DNA of 64,000 bases from Azadirachta indica (Eukaryota; Streptophyta; Magnoliopsida; Sapindales; Meliaceae): the NCBI GenBank assembly GCA_022749755.1, contig CM040446.1, forward strand, positions 14,966,367 through 15,030,366, given 5' to 3'. Position numbers and translations under genes: made by a program. The notes beneath the pieces are model-generated. The model saw only the letters and a list, made by a program, of their open reading frames with translations. It ran no database searches and had not been told where the DNA came from. Positions 51,455 through 62,845 of the stretch are shown in pieces (position 1 is the stretch's first letter; each line of letters starts with the position of its first letter).

Positions 51455-54175
51455 TTACAAGGTTACTAAATGTCCTTCGGAGAAGATATGGAGCCGAAAG
51501 TTGAAGTCGTGAAAGGAGGCACGGTCGGTTAAACAAAACTCTTCAACAGGTGTCTCCTCGAGACCTTCAACGTCTGACGGAGTAGGTTGGGGAATGTTGA
51601 GATCCTCAAATAGCCAACCTAGATTAAGATTTTCATAGTTTTTCTGGAAGAACTTGTAGGCCAATTCCAAAGCTTTCTTGGTAAAGGCGTTGCACTGTTC
51701 CTCCGTCTTGGCTTTAATTTAGGCGAACTCATCCTTCAAGTCTTGGTTGGTATGGGTAAGGTCGGCAACGTGAGATCTGAGTGCGAACACCTGAGCCTTA
51801 AGATCTTTGCCTTTATCTTCAAGGGCGTTACATTTCCTTACCCATTTCTTACTTTCCCCACTCAGTATAGGCTTTAACTTTTCCCCGCGCTTCTCCAACT
51901 CCTTCCATTTTTCTCCAAATTATTCTTCTCCAAAGTTAGTTGGTTAATTGATTTGTATGAGTTAACGTTTGCAATTGAGCGTTCTTTTGCACTCTCAATG
52001 TGCAAGCTAAGACAATAGAACACCTGCACCAACCGGATGACGCGTTAGATAAGGTTATCTCAATAAAGTAAGAGGGAAGTGTCAAAGATGCTTACTGAGC
52101 CAATCTGTCAGTGAATGGTCTTCAGGGCAGTGTCTGTGCTAGCAGCCTCTACTTGAAAAGACAAGGAAGAGTCGACTATGTAGGCCAAGCGGTTGACGGA
52201 AGAGAGTACGTGCTCGAATAGCTCATTTTTCTCTTCTAGGACATCTGATCAAGAGACATCGTCCATCTCGATAACTTCTTCGCCCTACTTAGTGTATTAT
52301 TTTTTGAACGGTTTCTCCTCGGCATTTTTATGACCATTTGCTGGGCATTTTCCTTTATCTTTTGGAGGCTTCTTGTTGTCCTTCTCAGAGCTTTACTCTG
52401 CGTTTTTTGCTTTCGACTTTGGCTCAGCTCCATTCTTCTAATCCCTCTTGGCCTGCCCAAACTTTTTCTCAGGCTCCTGCACTGAAGTTCTAGTTGAAGT
52501 CCTTAAAGAGGAGAAGTTTTCCTTTTCCTCTTGGTAGGGCCATCTTCCCGGTAAAACATAAAAAGTACTAAAAACTTATAATGAATAAAAGTGAAAGATG
52601 TTCTGAGAAAGAAGGATGAACGAACTATTTAGCCTTACTAGTAACAGGCACGTCCTGATCGGTGTCCAGGATTAATCTTTTCTCTACCTGAAGAGCAGTT
52701 TCAAACTCTTCATAAGTGGGGACAACCTCGAGAGGGTCAGAAGTAATGAACTGATCGGAAGAAAGTAGGGTCTTCTAATCAATTTGCTTGGTATGCCTCA
52801 CATTAATCTTTGACAAGAAGGGTGTGGCTAGGTCTAGCTTTATGCCCTAGGTAGTTGCACAAAAAAAAAAGAAAAAAAGAAGAGCATTAACAAAACTTAG
52901 CAATGGCATTCAACTCGTGGAACTTAGTGTATCAATCCAACGTTATGGGATATACTTACGAAGAACCAGTCTGAATGCATAGGGTATAGGGTTGTATATG
53001 TTCATCTCAGTTAAGGAAGACTGGCACCAGTCCCCACCCTCAAAGAATCATCGATCCTTGAAATTTTTTTTATAAGTAGGGCTGTTTGAACTAATTTGTC
53101 AGTCTGGGTGCGGGCTTAAAGATAATAAAAGACTGCGTACTTTTTTAGCCCCTTCTTAAGTAAGAATAAATATTTAATTTCGCTTATAGTCGGTGGAGTC
53201 TATTTGGCCATAGCCCAAATCACATACAGTTTGGTAATAATTCTCCACCCGTTCAGGTTTAGCTGATAAGAAGGAATCCTGAAGCCGTAGAACAAGGTGG
53301 CGAAGTATAGTTGTAATGGTAGTTTAGCCCCAAAGAGAAACAACTCTTCGTTGAAGGTTACTTTATCTCCCCTCGAACAATTAGGGAACTCGTTGCCTTT
53401 GAGGACTTTAAGGGTGATAGAGTCAGGAATGTTGTAGAGTTTCCTAAATGCCGCCAGATCAGCCTCAGTAATATTATATGGGAACTTGTTAGCCTCGAAC
53501 AAGTTGTTTTCCTTGGTCAGATCAAGGGAAAGGTACTGAGTCAAAGGAGGCGGACTGCTATAGGGTTTTCCTTGAGGTTTGATTCAGTTTGGTTATTCCC
53601 AAACTCATCACTCTTTTCACTTAAATTCCCATCCCTTCATCTACTTGGAATAAGGAGTGCTTCAAATGTATGTTCGGGGGCTGAGAGAAAAGGCATGGGT
53701 TGATCCGCTTGACAAGTAACCCTAGCTATAAGGTTTTAGAGAATTTCTTAGTTTCTCGTATTAGTCTGTTTAGAGACTATTTCTCCCTAAATGCGGTCAG
53801 AAGAGTTGTCAGATAAAATCACCACCTCAGATTCATAGTATTGGAACTCAAAGGCATCCGACCTAAGGTTTAAGATGGTTAAAGGGACCTAGGCATTAAG
53901 ATAAAAAATGGCTAAGGATTGGGCCTTCTTGAAAGGGTTGCACCTATGTTCCCTAGTGAGAGCAGCTTTAACCCTACGAGGAAGCCGGCTCCAGGCTTTA
54001 TAGCTTGTCTTAGACAAGTTTGTTGAGGAAGTGTCAAATTTGCTTTCTGGGTTATTAGGGATGTCTCTTATGTTAAGTTTCTTACGTCTTGCCATAATTA
54101 ATCTAAGCAAATAATAATGTGGTCTAATTAGTTTGGAGTCCACCACTGGACAAAACCATGTTTAAGTATCAGTTC
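51455..54175 (-). pseudogene. Antisense coding relic in the retrotransposon
   Basis: Reading on the minus strand from about 54,175 to 51,455 gives a series of open pieces in several frames. One starts MARRKKLNIRDIPNNPESKF (54,089 down). Another holds LAAFRKLYNIPDSITLKVLK then LQLYFATLFYGFRIPSYQLN (53,544-53,200). A Lys/Arg/Ser-rich section lies at 52,460-52,236. A long charged, probably coiled-coil part runs over 52,200-51,680, with an end reading LGWLFEDLNIPQPTPSDVEG (51,670-51,455). This fits the antisense ORF reported between integrase and 3' LTR in Tat-lineage Ty3 elements; its function is unknown. It is broken by stops. Confidence 0.75.
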
Positions 54176-55074
54176 TATTTAGGAGAATTAGGTTTTGCTC
54201 GAATCTAAGGTTACTACGAGGTTCCTAAGATACAAGTCGTACCTGGCCAAATCTCTGCTTATATAAGGAAAGGTCAAAACATCTAGTTATTTCTAAAGTG
54301 GTTCCTATGAGTTGCCTTGATTTTCAAGTTGATTCTAGTATCCTAAGGCGTTAAAAATAAGTCTATACTTATACCTAATCGTAAAGATAACTAAGAAAAA
54401 GAGCATAAAGTTTCATGGAAGAAATGACAGATTCATACTGGAAAATAAAATGCAATAAATGAGTTCAACGGAAAGAAAAACTTACTGGAATAAAAAGGTC
54501 GGCCGGAGGACAAGAGACAATAGAATGGAGCTTCACTCACGAACTGGTGAGGGGATTCGCCAGAAAAGCTTGCCAAAAGTAATAGAGGTCTTTTGAACTT
54601 TGTAAAATATGCAAGAAGTAAAGTAGTAAACAAGAGGGAAGGTTAGAATTTATACCCCGTTCGTAATCAGAATAAACGGTTCAGATACTACCACGAGACT
54701 ATTTGTTGACTTGGCCTTACTGTAAATAGGATAAACCAATCACACTAAAACACGTGATAGCCAGATAAAGCATTTAAGGGCGGTAACGGTTATAAGCATT
54801 TATGCACGTTAATTGTCAACGCGAGAATTAAGGCAAAACGCAGACACATTTTAGCATTATTGGCGCTTGCTTTGAATTTCGAAAGTCGTAGCGTTGTCCA
54901 GTGTTCAGCCATTAAACAGGTTTTTGTTCTTACTCGCCATGTGGTCGGTCATTCAGAAAGAAGCATCTGGCCAGATAAATCATAGATTGTGTTTTGATAT
55001 CTCCATTGGGTGCACACTGTTTAAGTGAAATTTGAACACATGAGAAATGAAGTTTCTAATGAAAATCTTTTTCA

Positions 55075-55090
55075 TTGGAAACTAGGGGCT
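55075..55090 (+). other. Polypurine tract of the retrotransposon
   Basis: GGAAACTAGGGGCT directly before the TGATGTCTGG start of the 3' LTR. Position and purine bias fit the plus-strand primer site, though two pyrimidines interrupt it. Confidence 0.55.
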
Positions 55091-55517
55091 TGATGTCTGG
55101 GAAGATAAGTTCAGGCCCATACCTAGTATTTGGGAAGATGAGTTCAACCCATAGAATTAGCAGGCTTCATAATAAGCAATCCTAATACCTGGTCAGCCAC
55201 TTTCGACGCTAAATCGATCGCAATTAGGTCTGTTCAGAAAGGATTCTATTTGGACACTTTATGAAAAAAAGCATGGCCTGAAGAAATTCTTGCGGAGTAA
55301 GGAAAGCCAATTTTGGGAGTTTTAGTTTAAAACAAGTTAAAATTCTATAAGATACATTTTAAGTTTTATTAGAACTCCTAGTATTAGTAGAAAAAGGAAA
55401 ACTGTGTATATATAAGGGGGACTATTTACAAAAGAGAGATATATTATTTTTTTATCAATTCAGTAAAAAAATATATAATTTTTACTGTGATATCAAAAAT
55501 TATAATTTTCGATATCA
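55091..55517 (+). repeat. 3' LTR
   Basis: 427 bases from TGATGTCTGG to GATATCA. It matches the 5' LTR throughout with about 15 percent differences in the part compared by eye, nearly all transitions. Confidence 0.88.
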
Positions 55518-56339
55518 ATAATATATATATATATATCTAGAAGGATAAATGGTCAAAACTTTCTTCAAAACATTTCACTGCTGCTGCTAAGTTATTGACA
55601 GTTATATATATATATATATATATATATAATTGTTCAGAAAGTCAAATTGTTGTGAAGAGTGGAGGCTTGTATATATTGGTATTGACATTTGAATTTATAG
55701 ATTAAATTAATAATTTTGACTAAGCTAACTTGGTTGGAAAGTATTGTACTATTCAAGCTTTGTTAAGAAAATGACATTTCATCAACTACAAATAATTAAG
55801 TACAAGTTAAAGGATGATGAAATAGTTAGGGTATGTTTGGTATGGAAGCAGTTGTTGTAAAATATGAGTACATAATGTTGGAAACTAGTTAAAAAAAATA
55901 GAATTAATATTTAAAAAAAATAAAATTTTAATTTCAAAGTTTAATGAAAGGTTTGCATATAATAGTATCTTATTCTCACAAACATTTAGCTTAAAATAAT
56001 ACTGAATATGTGTCTGTTTTAAAAGTATACATACTTATTTACTTGTCTTTTTAAATTAAAATTGATAATAATTTAATAAATATTTATTTATCTTTTTGAG
56101 ATAAATTATAACTACAAAGAATTTTATTTTATATATGAAATGTTATTACATTTTGATTGAGCTCTCTATCCTTGGTCATAGATAGTCAAAAATAGTTTGG
56201 ATTGTGAGCCACATTACCGACAGACATTCAAAGCGAGGGCAAGCAATGTAATACTGTAGGCACTCCATAAATATTCTGATTGCACCCACCTTTTCCTACG
56301 TTAGTTACCAATATGGTGCAAGATCATCTCTTATCTTTG
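55518..56339. other. Spacer between retrotransposon and viral insert
   Basis: AT-rich DNA with TA tracts at 55,520-55,538 and 55,604-55,628. No gene or recognisable repeat otherwise. It may contain degraded viral sequence near its right end. Confidence 0.5.
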
Positions 56340-57334
56340 AATTTAAGAGAACAAATTTTTGAGAGAAAAAAAATATCCTTAAAGGATTTTACGAAGAAAA
56401 ATTAAGTGAACCCTTAAAAATATAACAGGGAGAATCCTCACAAGTTAATGAATTAAAATTCATCAACACAATTGAACAAGTACAAACCCTTAAATGATAT
56501 ATTAGAATAACCTTAATTATTCAAAAGGAGTTTATTTTAGAAATTTCCGTCTTGATAGATTTAGGTGCTGAACTCAGTTGTATTAATAAAGGATTGGTGC
56601 CAACTAAATATTTTGAAAAAATAACATAGGTGCTTAATACAGCTAGTAAAGAAAGATTATTGATAAAATACAAAATCCCTAAAGCAGTTGTTACTACAAA
56701 AGGATTATGCATAAAACATCCTTTCATCCTAATAAAAAATTTGGATGCTATGGTAATCTTAGGATCTAATTTTTTATGTAAATTATTTCCATTTTAAAGT
56801 AGTGAAGAAAGGTTTAAAAGCTGAAAAGGGTGATGAAGTGTATAGATTAAAGTTTGTAGGCCACCCTAAACAAACAAAATTTTAATAGTCTCAAAATCCA
56901 AACTAAAATAAAGAAAAATTTTTACTCTCCTTAAGAGAGGAAGTAAATTATAAAAGAGTTGAATAACAGCTTGAATCAGTGAAAATTCAACAAAAAATAA
57001 CAAGCTTTCAAAAAATATTAGAAGAGCAAGTGTGTGCTGATATTCCTAATGCCTTTGGGACAACAAGTAACACCTGATAAAATTGCCATACGAGCCAAAC
57101 TTTAAAGAGTCTAAAATAAACACCAAGATTCGACCCATTCAGATGAACATGAGGCATACAGAGTTATGTAAAAAAGAAATAGATGAAGTCTTAAAGAAAG
57201 GGTTTATTAGAAAAAACTATTCTTCATGGTCTTGCCCAGCATTTTATGTAGAAAATGTAGCTGAAAAAGAGTGACGGGTGTTAAGAGTGGCAATAAATTA
57301 TAAGCCCTTAAATAAGGTGTTTAGATGGATTAGT
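56340..57334 (+). pseudogene. Endogenous caulimovirid fragment: protease and RT start
   Basis: Plant pararetrovirus relic on plus. The aspartic protease part is at 56,520-56,800: a strand reading LEISVLIDLGAELSCI, then VPTKYFEK and FILIKNLDAMVILGSNFLCK. The N-terminal reverse transcriptase part is at 57,080-57,320 (KIRPIQMN, CKKEIDEVLKKGFIRK, then SWSCPAFYV and NYKPLNK). Stops occur within each part. The order and the (W)SC.AFYV and NYKPLN motifs are typical of Caulimoviridae. It ends abruptly near 57,330, where the opposite-strand copy begins. Genus not assigned (florendovirus- or petuvirus-like). Confidence 0.8.
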
Positions 57335-57803
57335 TGTCAAATACACTTCATCACCCATTTCGGCTTCTAGACCTTTCTCCATTACTTTAAACGAAAATAG
57401 TTTACATAGAAAATCAGATCCTAGGATTACCGTAGCCTCCAAATTTTTTATTAGAATAAACAGATGTTCTATGCATAATCTCTTTGTATGAATAGCTGCT
57501 TTAAGGACTTTGTATTTTGCCAATAATCTTTCTGCACTAGTTGTATTAAGTACCTATGTTGTTTTTTCAAAGTATTTAGTTGGCACTAATCCTTTGTTAA
57601 TACACCTAAGCTCAGCGCCCAAGTCTATTAAGATGGAAATTTCTAAAATAAATTCCTTTTGAATAATTAAGGTTGCCCTAACATATCATTTTGTACTTGT
57701 TCGATTGTGTAAATATACATTAACCTGTGAGGATTCTCCTTGTTCTATTTTTAAGAGTTCTTCGCTTAATTTTTCTTCATAAAATCCTTTAAGGATATTT
57801 TCC
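56371..57803. repeat. Inverted repeat of viral protease region
   Basis: The left arm, about 56,371-56,850 (+), and the right arm, about 57,803-57,335 (-), are the same viral segment, from AATATCCTTAAAGGATTTTA to GGTGATGAAGTGTAT. They differ by scattered substitutions and a few indels. About 485 bases of RT-start sequence separate the arms. Confidence 0.85.
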
Positions 57804-57830
57804 ATACTAGCTTCTTTTTCTTCATGAGAA
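57335..57830 (-). pseudogene. Endogenous caulimovirid protease region
   Basis: Minus-strand copy of the aspartic protease with IDLGAELRCINKGLVPTKYF-like sequence and an open piece at 57,523-57,308 (KYKVLKAAIHTKRLCIEHLF, then ILIKNLEATVILGS). The active-site triplet is D-L-G, as in the plus-strand copy. It continues upstream (higher coordinates) into the coat protein region. Confidence 0.8.
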
Positions 57831-59943
57831 TTTCCTCCTTTTGACAATTGGTTCTAATTTGCTAGCTCGAGTATTTGAACTCTATTCTTAAGATCTTTAA
57901 TCTCTTCTTTTGTTTCTTTAATTTTCTTTTGTAGATTTGCTACCATAGGTTTTCTTTAAGAGTTTAAATTTTTTACTCTTTTAAAAAGGTTTTCAAAAGA
58001 GCAAGTTTCTTCAGAGGATTTTACCTCTAATTTCTTGTTTTTTTTATCTTCTTTAGCCATTGAGATATATTTCTTAAAAGCTTTTCGTTTTTCTTTTAGA
58101 TCTCGAATTTTGTCTATAATGTCTAGGATGAGATTCTCTTCCTTTGTTAAGACATTAATGTATAAACCTTAAATTTTAAGGTTTAACCCAAAAGAATAAG
58201 TTTTGCATACCTTTTTTATGCTGCAATTACAATTAGACTCCGAGTCAGAGGTTGATGAGTTTAACCATTTCTCTTCACCCTCGAATTGTTTTGTTGAAGA
58301 TAACTAGTTATCAGAGTTATTAGTAAGCATTACTTATAGTAATTGTCTTCTAAGAGCTTCATCTATATTAAAACTATTTTTTTTTTTAATTTTTGCAATT
58401 GGTGCTATAGTGGCCTTTCTTTTCACACTTATAACATGTAGGTGTTTTTTTGTCCTCCTTTTTAGGGTATTGTCATTTTTCTTTAAAAATAGCTTTACTT
58501 TTTTTTTAGAGCATCTTTTTAGTGGAGGCTACGTAATTCTTTTGTGTTTGGTCAAAGTTCTAAAATCTTTGTACCCAAACTATTGACAAAAATTTCCTAA
58601 TGCTTGTTTATTTGTTAATTTTTATTTCTTAAGCTGTCTTTTAAGGTTAATATCATTGTATAGATTTATGCCTTCTAAAACCACTTTTGATGCCAATTCT
58701 CCATAAGAGTATTGAGAGTATGGAATAAATTCTCCATGACGTTGCTTAAGTATATTTCTGACTCTATCAGCAAATAATATAGGAAATCTTGAAATAAATT
58801 TTTCTTTCCAAAATTCTTCTCTACAGTTTGCCCTTATAAGACCCTGGAGAAGAAAAGATCTCTATACCACCTGAAATCCACTAAAGTTGGACACTCAAGG
58901 TTTATTAGTTGTTCATGACTTTGTTCATAATTGATGCTGGTTGTTCCTACAAACTGTAGCAACAAGGTTAAAATTAAAGTATTTATTGGATCTTATGCTC
59001 CTGTCTTAGGGTTAATGGCATGATTTATTTCTTCCTTTTGTTTTGATGTTAAATGATTATCTCACCATCCTTGCAGTTGTCCTGTAAATCTTATTACTAT
59101 GGCCTGTGCTATGACTCTATTTTCTGTATGATGTAGCTTACAGGCGATTGCAAACATAAACATGTGCTTAAGGACTTTCACTATCTGATATTCTGACACA
59201 CCATCAAAACTCCATTCTATTATAGACCTGCCATCGTAAGTGATTTTTGACAAATAATCTTTATCTTCCAAATGTAAATCTATAGATGTAGGCCTGTTAT
59301 AGTATGGATTAATTGCAAAAATGGGTTGAGGTTTTTTAAACAAAACTCTATTGACCTGATGATCCTTCGGACTCATTATTTCTTTAAAAGACTATTCTAA
59401 TTTATTTATTTCACTATCGGATAATTCATTAATGTCTTCTTTTAAGACATTAATATTCCTTTTATTTTCAGAAACATTTAAATCTTCTAGTTTATTAAGT
59501 AAACTCTTTAAGAATTCACTTTCTTCAATTGGCTTAAACTAAAAACTAGGAGGAGGTTTGATAAACACAATTCTAACTTCTTTGCCTTTCATTTTAGGCG
59601 CTACAGATATTGGTGTTGAGGCAAAAGCCTTATCTTTATTTAAGATAGAAGTTTCTATCCTTGTAAGTTGTTTACCCAAACTCTCTAGATAGAGATTGGT
59701 AAAATTGTTTTGTTCTACCACATGGTTTAATTCTACAGTAGATACTGACTTGTCTATTTTAGTCAATCCTTTATAAGAACCACTAGTAGTATTTTCTTTT
59801 ATACTAATGGAAGTTTGAGATGGGTGCACAGAGATTACTGTTTTTCCTTCGGTGGTTTTAAACGTTTGAAAAGGATTTTTAGTCTTTCTGAAAGAAAACT
59901 CTTCAGGAAATTCTAGTTTTTCGTTTTTTAGATATAACTCCAA
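57831..59943 (-). pseudogene. Endogenous caulimovirid coat protein and zinc knuckle
   Basis: Broken frames on minus: 59,943-59,539 (Ser/Thr/Lys-rich spacer ahead of the coat region) and 59,376-59,062 (ITYDGRSIIEWSFDGVSEYQ, a coat-protein core segment seen in many endogenous caulimovirids). Stop-interrupted pieces follow, then a CCHC zinc knuckle C-x2-C-x4-H-x4-C (CYKCEKKGHYSTNC) at 58,436-58,394. Lys/Glu-rich sequence follows to about 57,830. This is a capsid relic, not functional. Confidence 0.8.
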
Positions 59944-60059
59944 AAACTAAAAGAAATTTATTTTTGCATATTTTAATCCATCTGCATGTTTTTCAAAAAT
60001 CCTTTTCTTTTTGTCGGTAGAAAATTGTTTAAAAAATCGTTTTTTTTTCTTTGTTTTCT

Positions 60060-61300
60060 TCCTACTAGAATTCATTTAAGAATTCTCTAGGAACCACTTT
60101 TGAGTGTTCCTCTATTTTTTTAAGCATATTAATTGTTAAATACCCTATATCAAACAAAATTGGATTAGTAAGCCTAGCTGAAGTACTACTTTCTCCTTCA
60201 TCTGACCCATAAGTAGGTCTAACTATCGCAAATCACATTTTTTTAATGCCGGTATACATAGAGATATTATCGGGAATTGCTAATGTAGAAGCCCTTGCAA
60301 GTTCTTTTACTAAATTTGGTCTAATTAAGACTAACCTTGAGGGATTAAATTTAATCCTTATTGACCCATCATCCAATTCTTTTATCTACTGCAAAATTTC
60401 TAAGATTATATTAGCTATTGGATATACTCTATTTAATGTCCAATCTTCAGGAAGCTTAAATTGATCCCATGTTATTTACTTTTGTACCATTAAATTTGTT
60501 TTTTCAACATTGGGTTCAAAAATAATGTTTTCCTCTTTTGAGTCTTTAATTAAGTTTTCAACCTTTAAATTAGGCGCAATACTGTTTATTGTTTTATAGA
60601 ACACCCTACAAACCAAGGCTATGTTACTAATGCCTTGCTCCATATCAAAGTCGTGGGTTTTAATATTGATTATTAAGGTATTTTTTATATTAAGATCTTT
60701 AATGTGAATGGTGAAATTGGGGACACAGTTAAAGTAAATTGGGCTGTTACACAAAGACATTTCTACACATCCTAATAATGAATATGTAAATTTAAGATGT
60801 CTTTTATCCCTTACAGTAATAAGGATTGAGTTGCTAAGTCTTTCCCTTATTAAGTTATTGCTACTTGAACTAGCCCTTGATGTAGATACCCTAATTCTTT
60901 CCTATATTCTTTTATAAATTTTTTAGGAAAGAGATGAAATTTCATTGTGCCTTGGGTAATAGGGCAAGTTTTTGCAACTATTTTCATGACATAATTTTGC
61001 TTTAATTTAAAGCTACCAGTGTTATAAACTTTAGAAGCTTCTAAAATTGGATGTTCCAATTATACAAGTATTGCTCCATATCTTCTATGACCATTAATTG
61101 CTTATTTTTTGATCGATTCTCCTTATATTCTTCAAAAGACTTAGAAATTCTATAGATAGACTTCGAAATAAATAACTTATCTTTACTATTTTTTAGAAAC
61201 TTCAAAACTGTGTTTTCGCTTACAAAAGCCCTAAACGCTCTCTTGACTAGACAAGCAACAAATGGCGAACTCCTCGCAAGAGTATCTCTCTCTCAAGTTG
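60060..61300 (-). pseudogene. Endogenous caulimovirid movement protein region
   Basis: It is the first coding section after the tRNA-Met primer site. Pieces at 61,059-60,850 and 60,760-60,476 carry 30K-superfamily-like sequence (LYNWNIQF-type start, then VYNTGSFKLKQN, VEMSLCNSPIYFNCVPNF and ALVCRVFYKTINS). At least two stops or shifts break it. The family moves virus between cells; here it is a relic. Confidence 0.75.
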
Positions 61301-61463
61301 TCAAAGACAACAGTGTTATCTAAAAGATTTTCAAAGTATTCTTACAAAATCAAATGACCCTCAACCAAATAAGTTTTAAATAAATTTCGATTTCTATTTT
61401 GCCAAATCAATTTAAGCTACAGGCATAGAGCATACTCATAAAATAATTTCAGCTTATGGTTTA

Positions 61464-61482
61464 GTCATTGGCTCTGATACCA
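61464..61482 (-). other. Viral tRNA-Met primer-binding site
   Basis: The minus strand reads TGGTATCAGAGCCAATGAC. TGGTATCAGAGC is the sequence complementary to the 3' end of plant initiator tRNA-Met, used by all Caulimoviridae to prime minus-strand synthesis. It marks nucleotide 1 of the viral genome and orients the insert on the minus strand. Confidence 0.88.
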
Positions 61483-61489
61483 AATTAAG

Positions 61490-61988
61490 ACAGGATCGAT
61501 TTAATTATGCTTAACAATTATTTTGCAAATAATCTGTCAACAACATTTGTAACACATGGACAATTATAAATATAAAAATAAAAGGAAAAAAATAGAGAGA
61601 TAGCATAAAAGCAAACTTACATTCAAATGATTCAAATGTTGAAAGACTGCAAAGGTTGAAAGAATCACTCCAACAAAAACATACTTAAAATATCACACTC
61701 AAGAAAACACTTAATGAAACAACTTCTCCCTTCACTCAAGAACTCAACTCCTTATATAGCAAGAGCTTTACAAGAAAAGAGGAAGAAAATATTAGAGTGG
61801 ATTCTAAATTATTGCCATAGTTTTTTCAAGGTTATATACCCTGATAGTGACTAAAGGGTAATAATTAGATTCCTACTATTGAGCATGCCCTACAATAATT
61901 AAGGGCTCTGAGAGTAGCCTGTCAGGATTTTTTCATCACTGTTGTCTGTCTCATCTTTCAACTATTGTGCCTCTTTTCCTTTTGCTTT
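61490..61988 (-). promoter_or_regulatory. Probable viral intergenic/promoter region
   Basis: Non-coding AT-rich stretch between the end of the C-terminal viral domain and the primer-binding site, in the position of the caulimovirid intergenic region. A CTATATAAGGAGTTG sequence on the minus strand (61,748-61,762) is a good TATA-box candidate for the pregenomic RNA promoter. Confidence 0.6.
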
Positions 61989-62845
61989 TTAAGTTGATGC
62001 TTTATCTTTATCTTTAAGCTTTTCCAGGTGCTTTGTGATTTCTTCAAGTCCAAAACCTTGTGCATGCAACTGGGACACTAGTGAGCCTAAAGATGTAGAT
62101 TTAGTTGAACCCATATCTTCGTCTTCATCTATATTAAAATACTTCTTATTAGGAAATACACTACCTATTAAGTGTATATATTCGAATTTGTCCCACCATT
62201 TCAAGCTAATTGTCCTTAAAAGCTTTGGGATGCTTTGTACCTTTTTATTGGACTCATAATTAAGCTCGTAATTTCCAGTTAAGGATCTACGGGATAGAAT
62301 ATTGAGCTAGAAAGTAAAGAAGAGTTTTGTCTTCTCCTTTAAATTTATTAAGCTCATAATATTTTCCAAATGATTCTTGAAGTCTTTTAGGCAACCAATG
62401 ACGGAAGGAACCCAATGCTTAAACCATTCTAAAAACCAATTTGGGACCTATTTAAAATCTTTAAGAGCAAAAATCATGAGCCAAGAATGGGCAAACTTGG
62501 GATTTTGGTAAAGGAAAACTGGTCCCATGCTTGAACATAATCAAAGTAGGTATAATGAGTGGGGTATATATTTTAATTATGAATTCTTTTTGGCCGGGAT
62601 GGGTTGGTCCCCCACTTGTCTAAAGTTAAGACCTCTAAGATTCTTACTTTAGAAAAAGCTAAATCTTCGTCATTATGTTATTTGTGGTGAATTTCCACTG
62701 AAAGTATTTCAATTAGGATTTGTTCATAAAAGTCCCTTGTTTTAGGGTAAAGATTTGGATTAAGGTGACAAGATAGAAAATTTTTACTACATCTTCTGCT
62801 TTAAGATGTAAATGTGTGTCTTCAATCAAGACATTGAAGAGTTGT
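61989..62845 (-). pseudogene. Endogenous caulimovirid C-terminal domain
   Basis: Minus-strand pieces include an open stretch at 62,204-61,989 (MKWWDKFEYIHL, then an acidic DEDEDMGS and a Lys/Asp end) and, upstream, HLHLKAEDVV and YPKTRDFYE-like sequence in broken frames. I recognise this as sequence found near the end of the polyprotein in several endogenous caulimovirids, but I cannot assign a function. Confidence 0.6.

Larger units (their letters stand above)
44850..55517 (+). mobile_element. Ty3-type (Tat lineage) LTR retrotransposon, decayed
   Basis: Two related direct terminal repeats enclose about 9.85 kb. On plus, remains of gag, aspartic protease, reverse transcriptase, RNase H and integrase follow in the Ty3 order. 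A further 4-kb section between integrase and the 3' LTR has tandem motifs and coding remains on the opposite strand, as described for Tat-lineage plant elements. Every open frame is broken by several stops or frameshifts, so the copy is not autonomous. The insertion is in TA-repeat DNA, so the target duplication cannot be recognised. Confidence 0.9.

Noticed and set aside
55830..55990. hAT-type MITE suggested by AGGGTATGTTTGGTATGG
   Set aside because: I could not find a matching inverted end or target duplication downstream.
60246..60464. Plus-strand open frame in the viral movement protein region
   Set aside because: It is the complement of the minus-strand viral coding relic.
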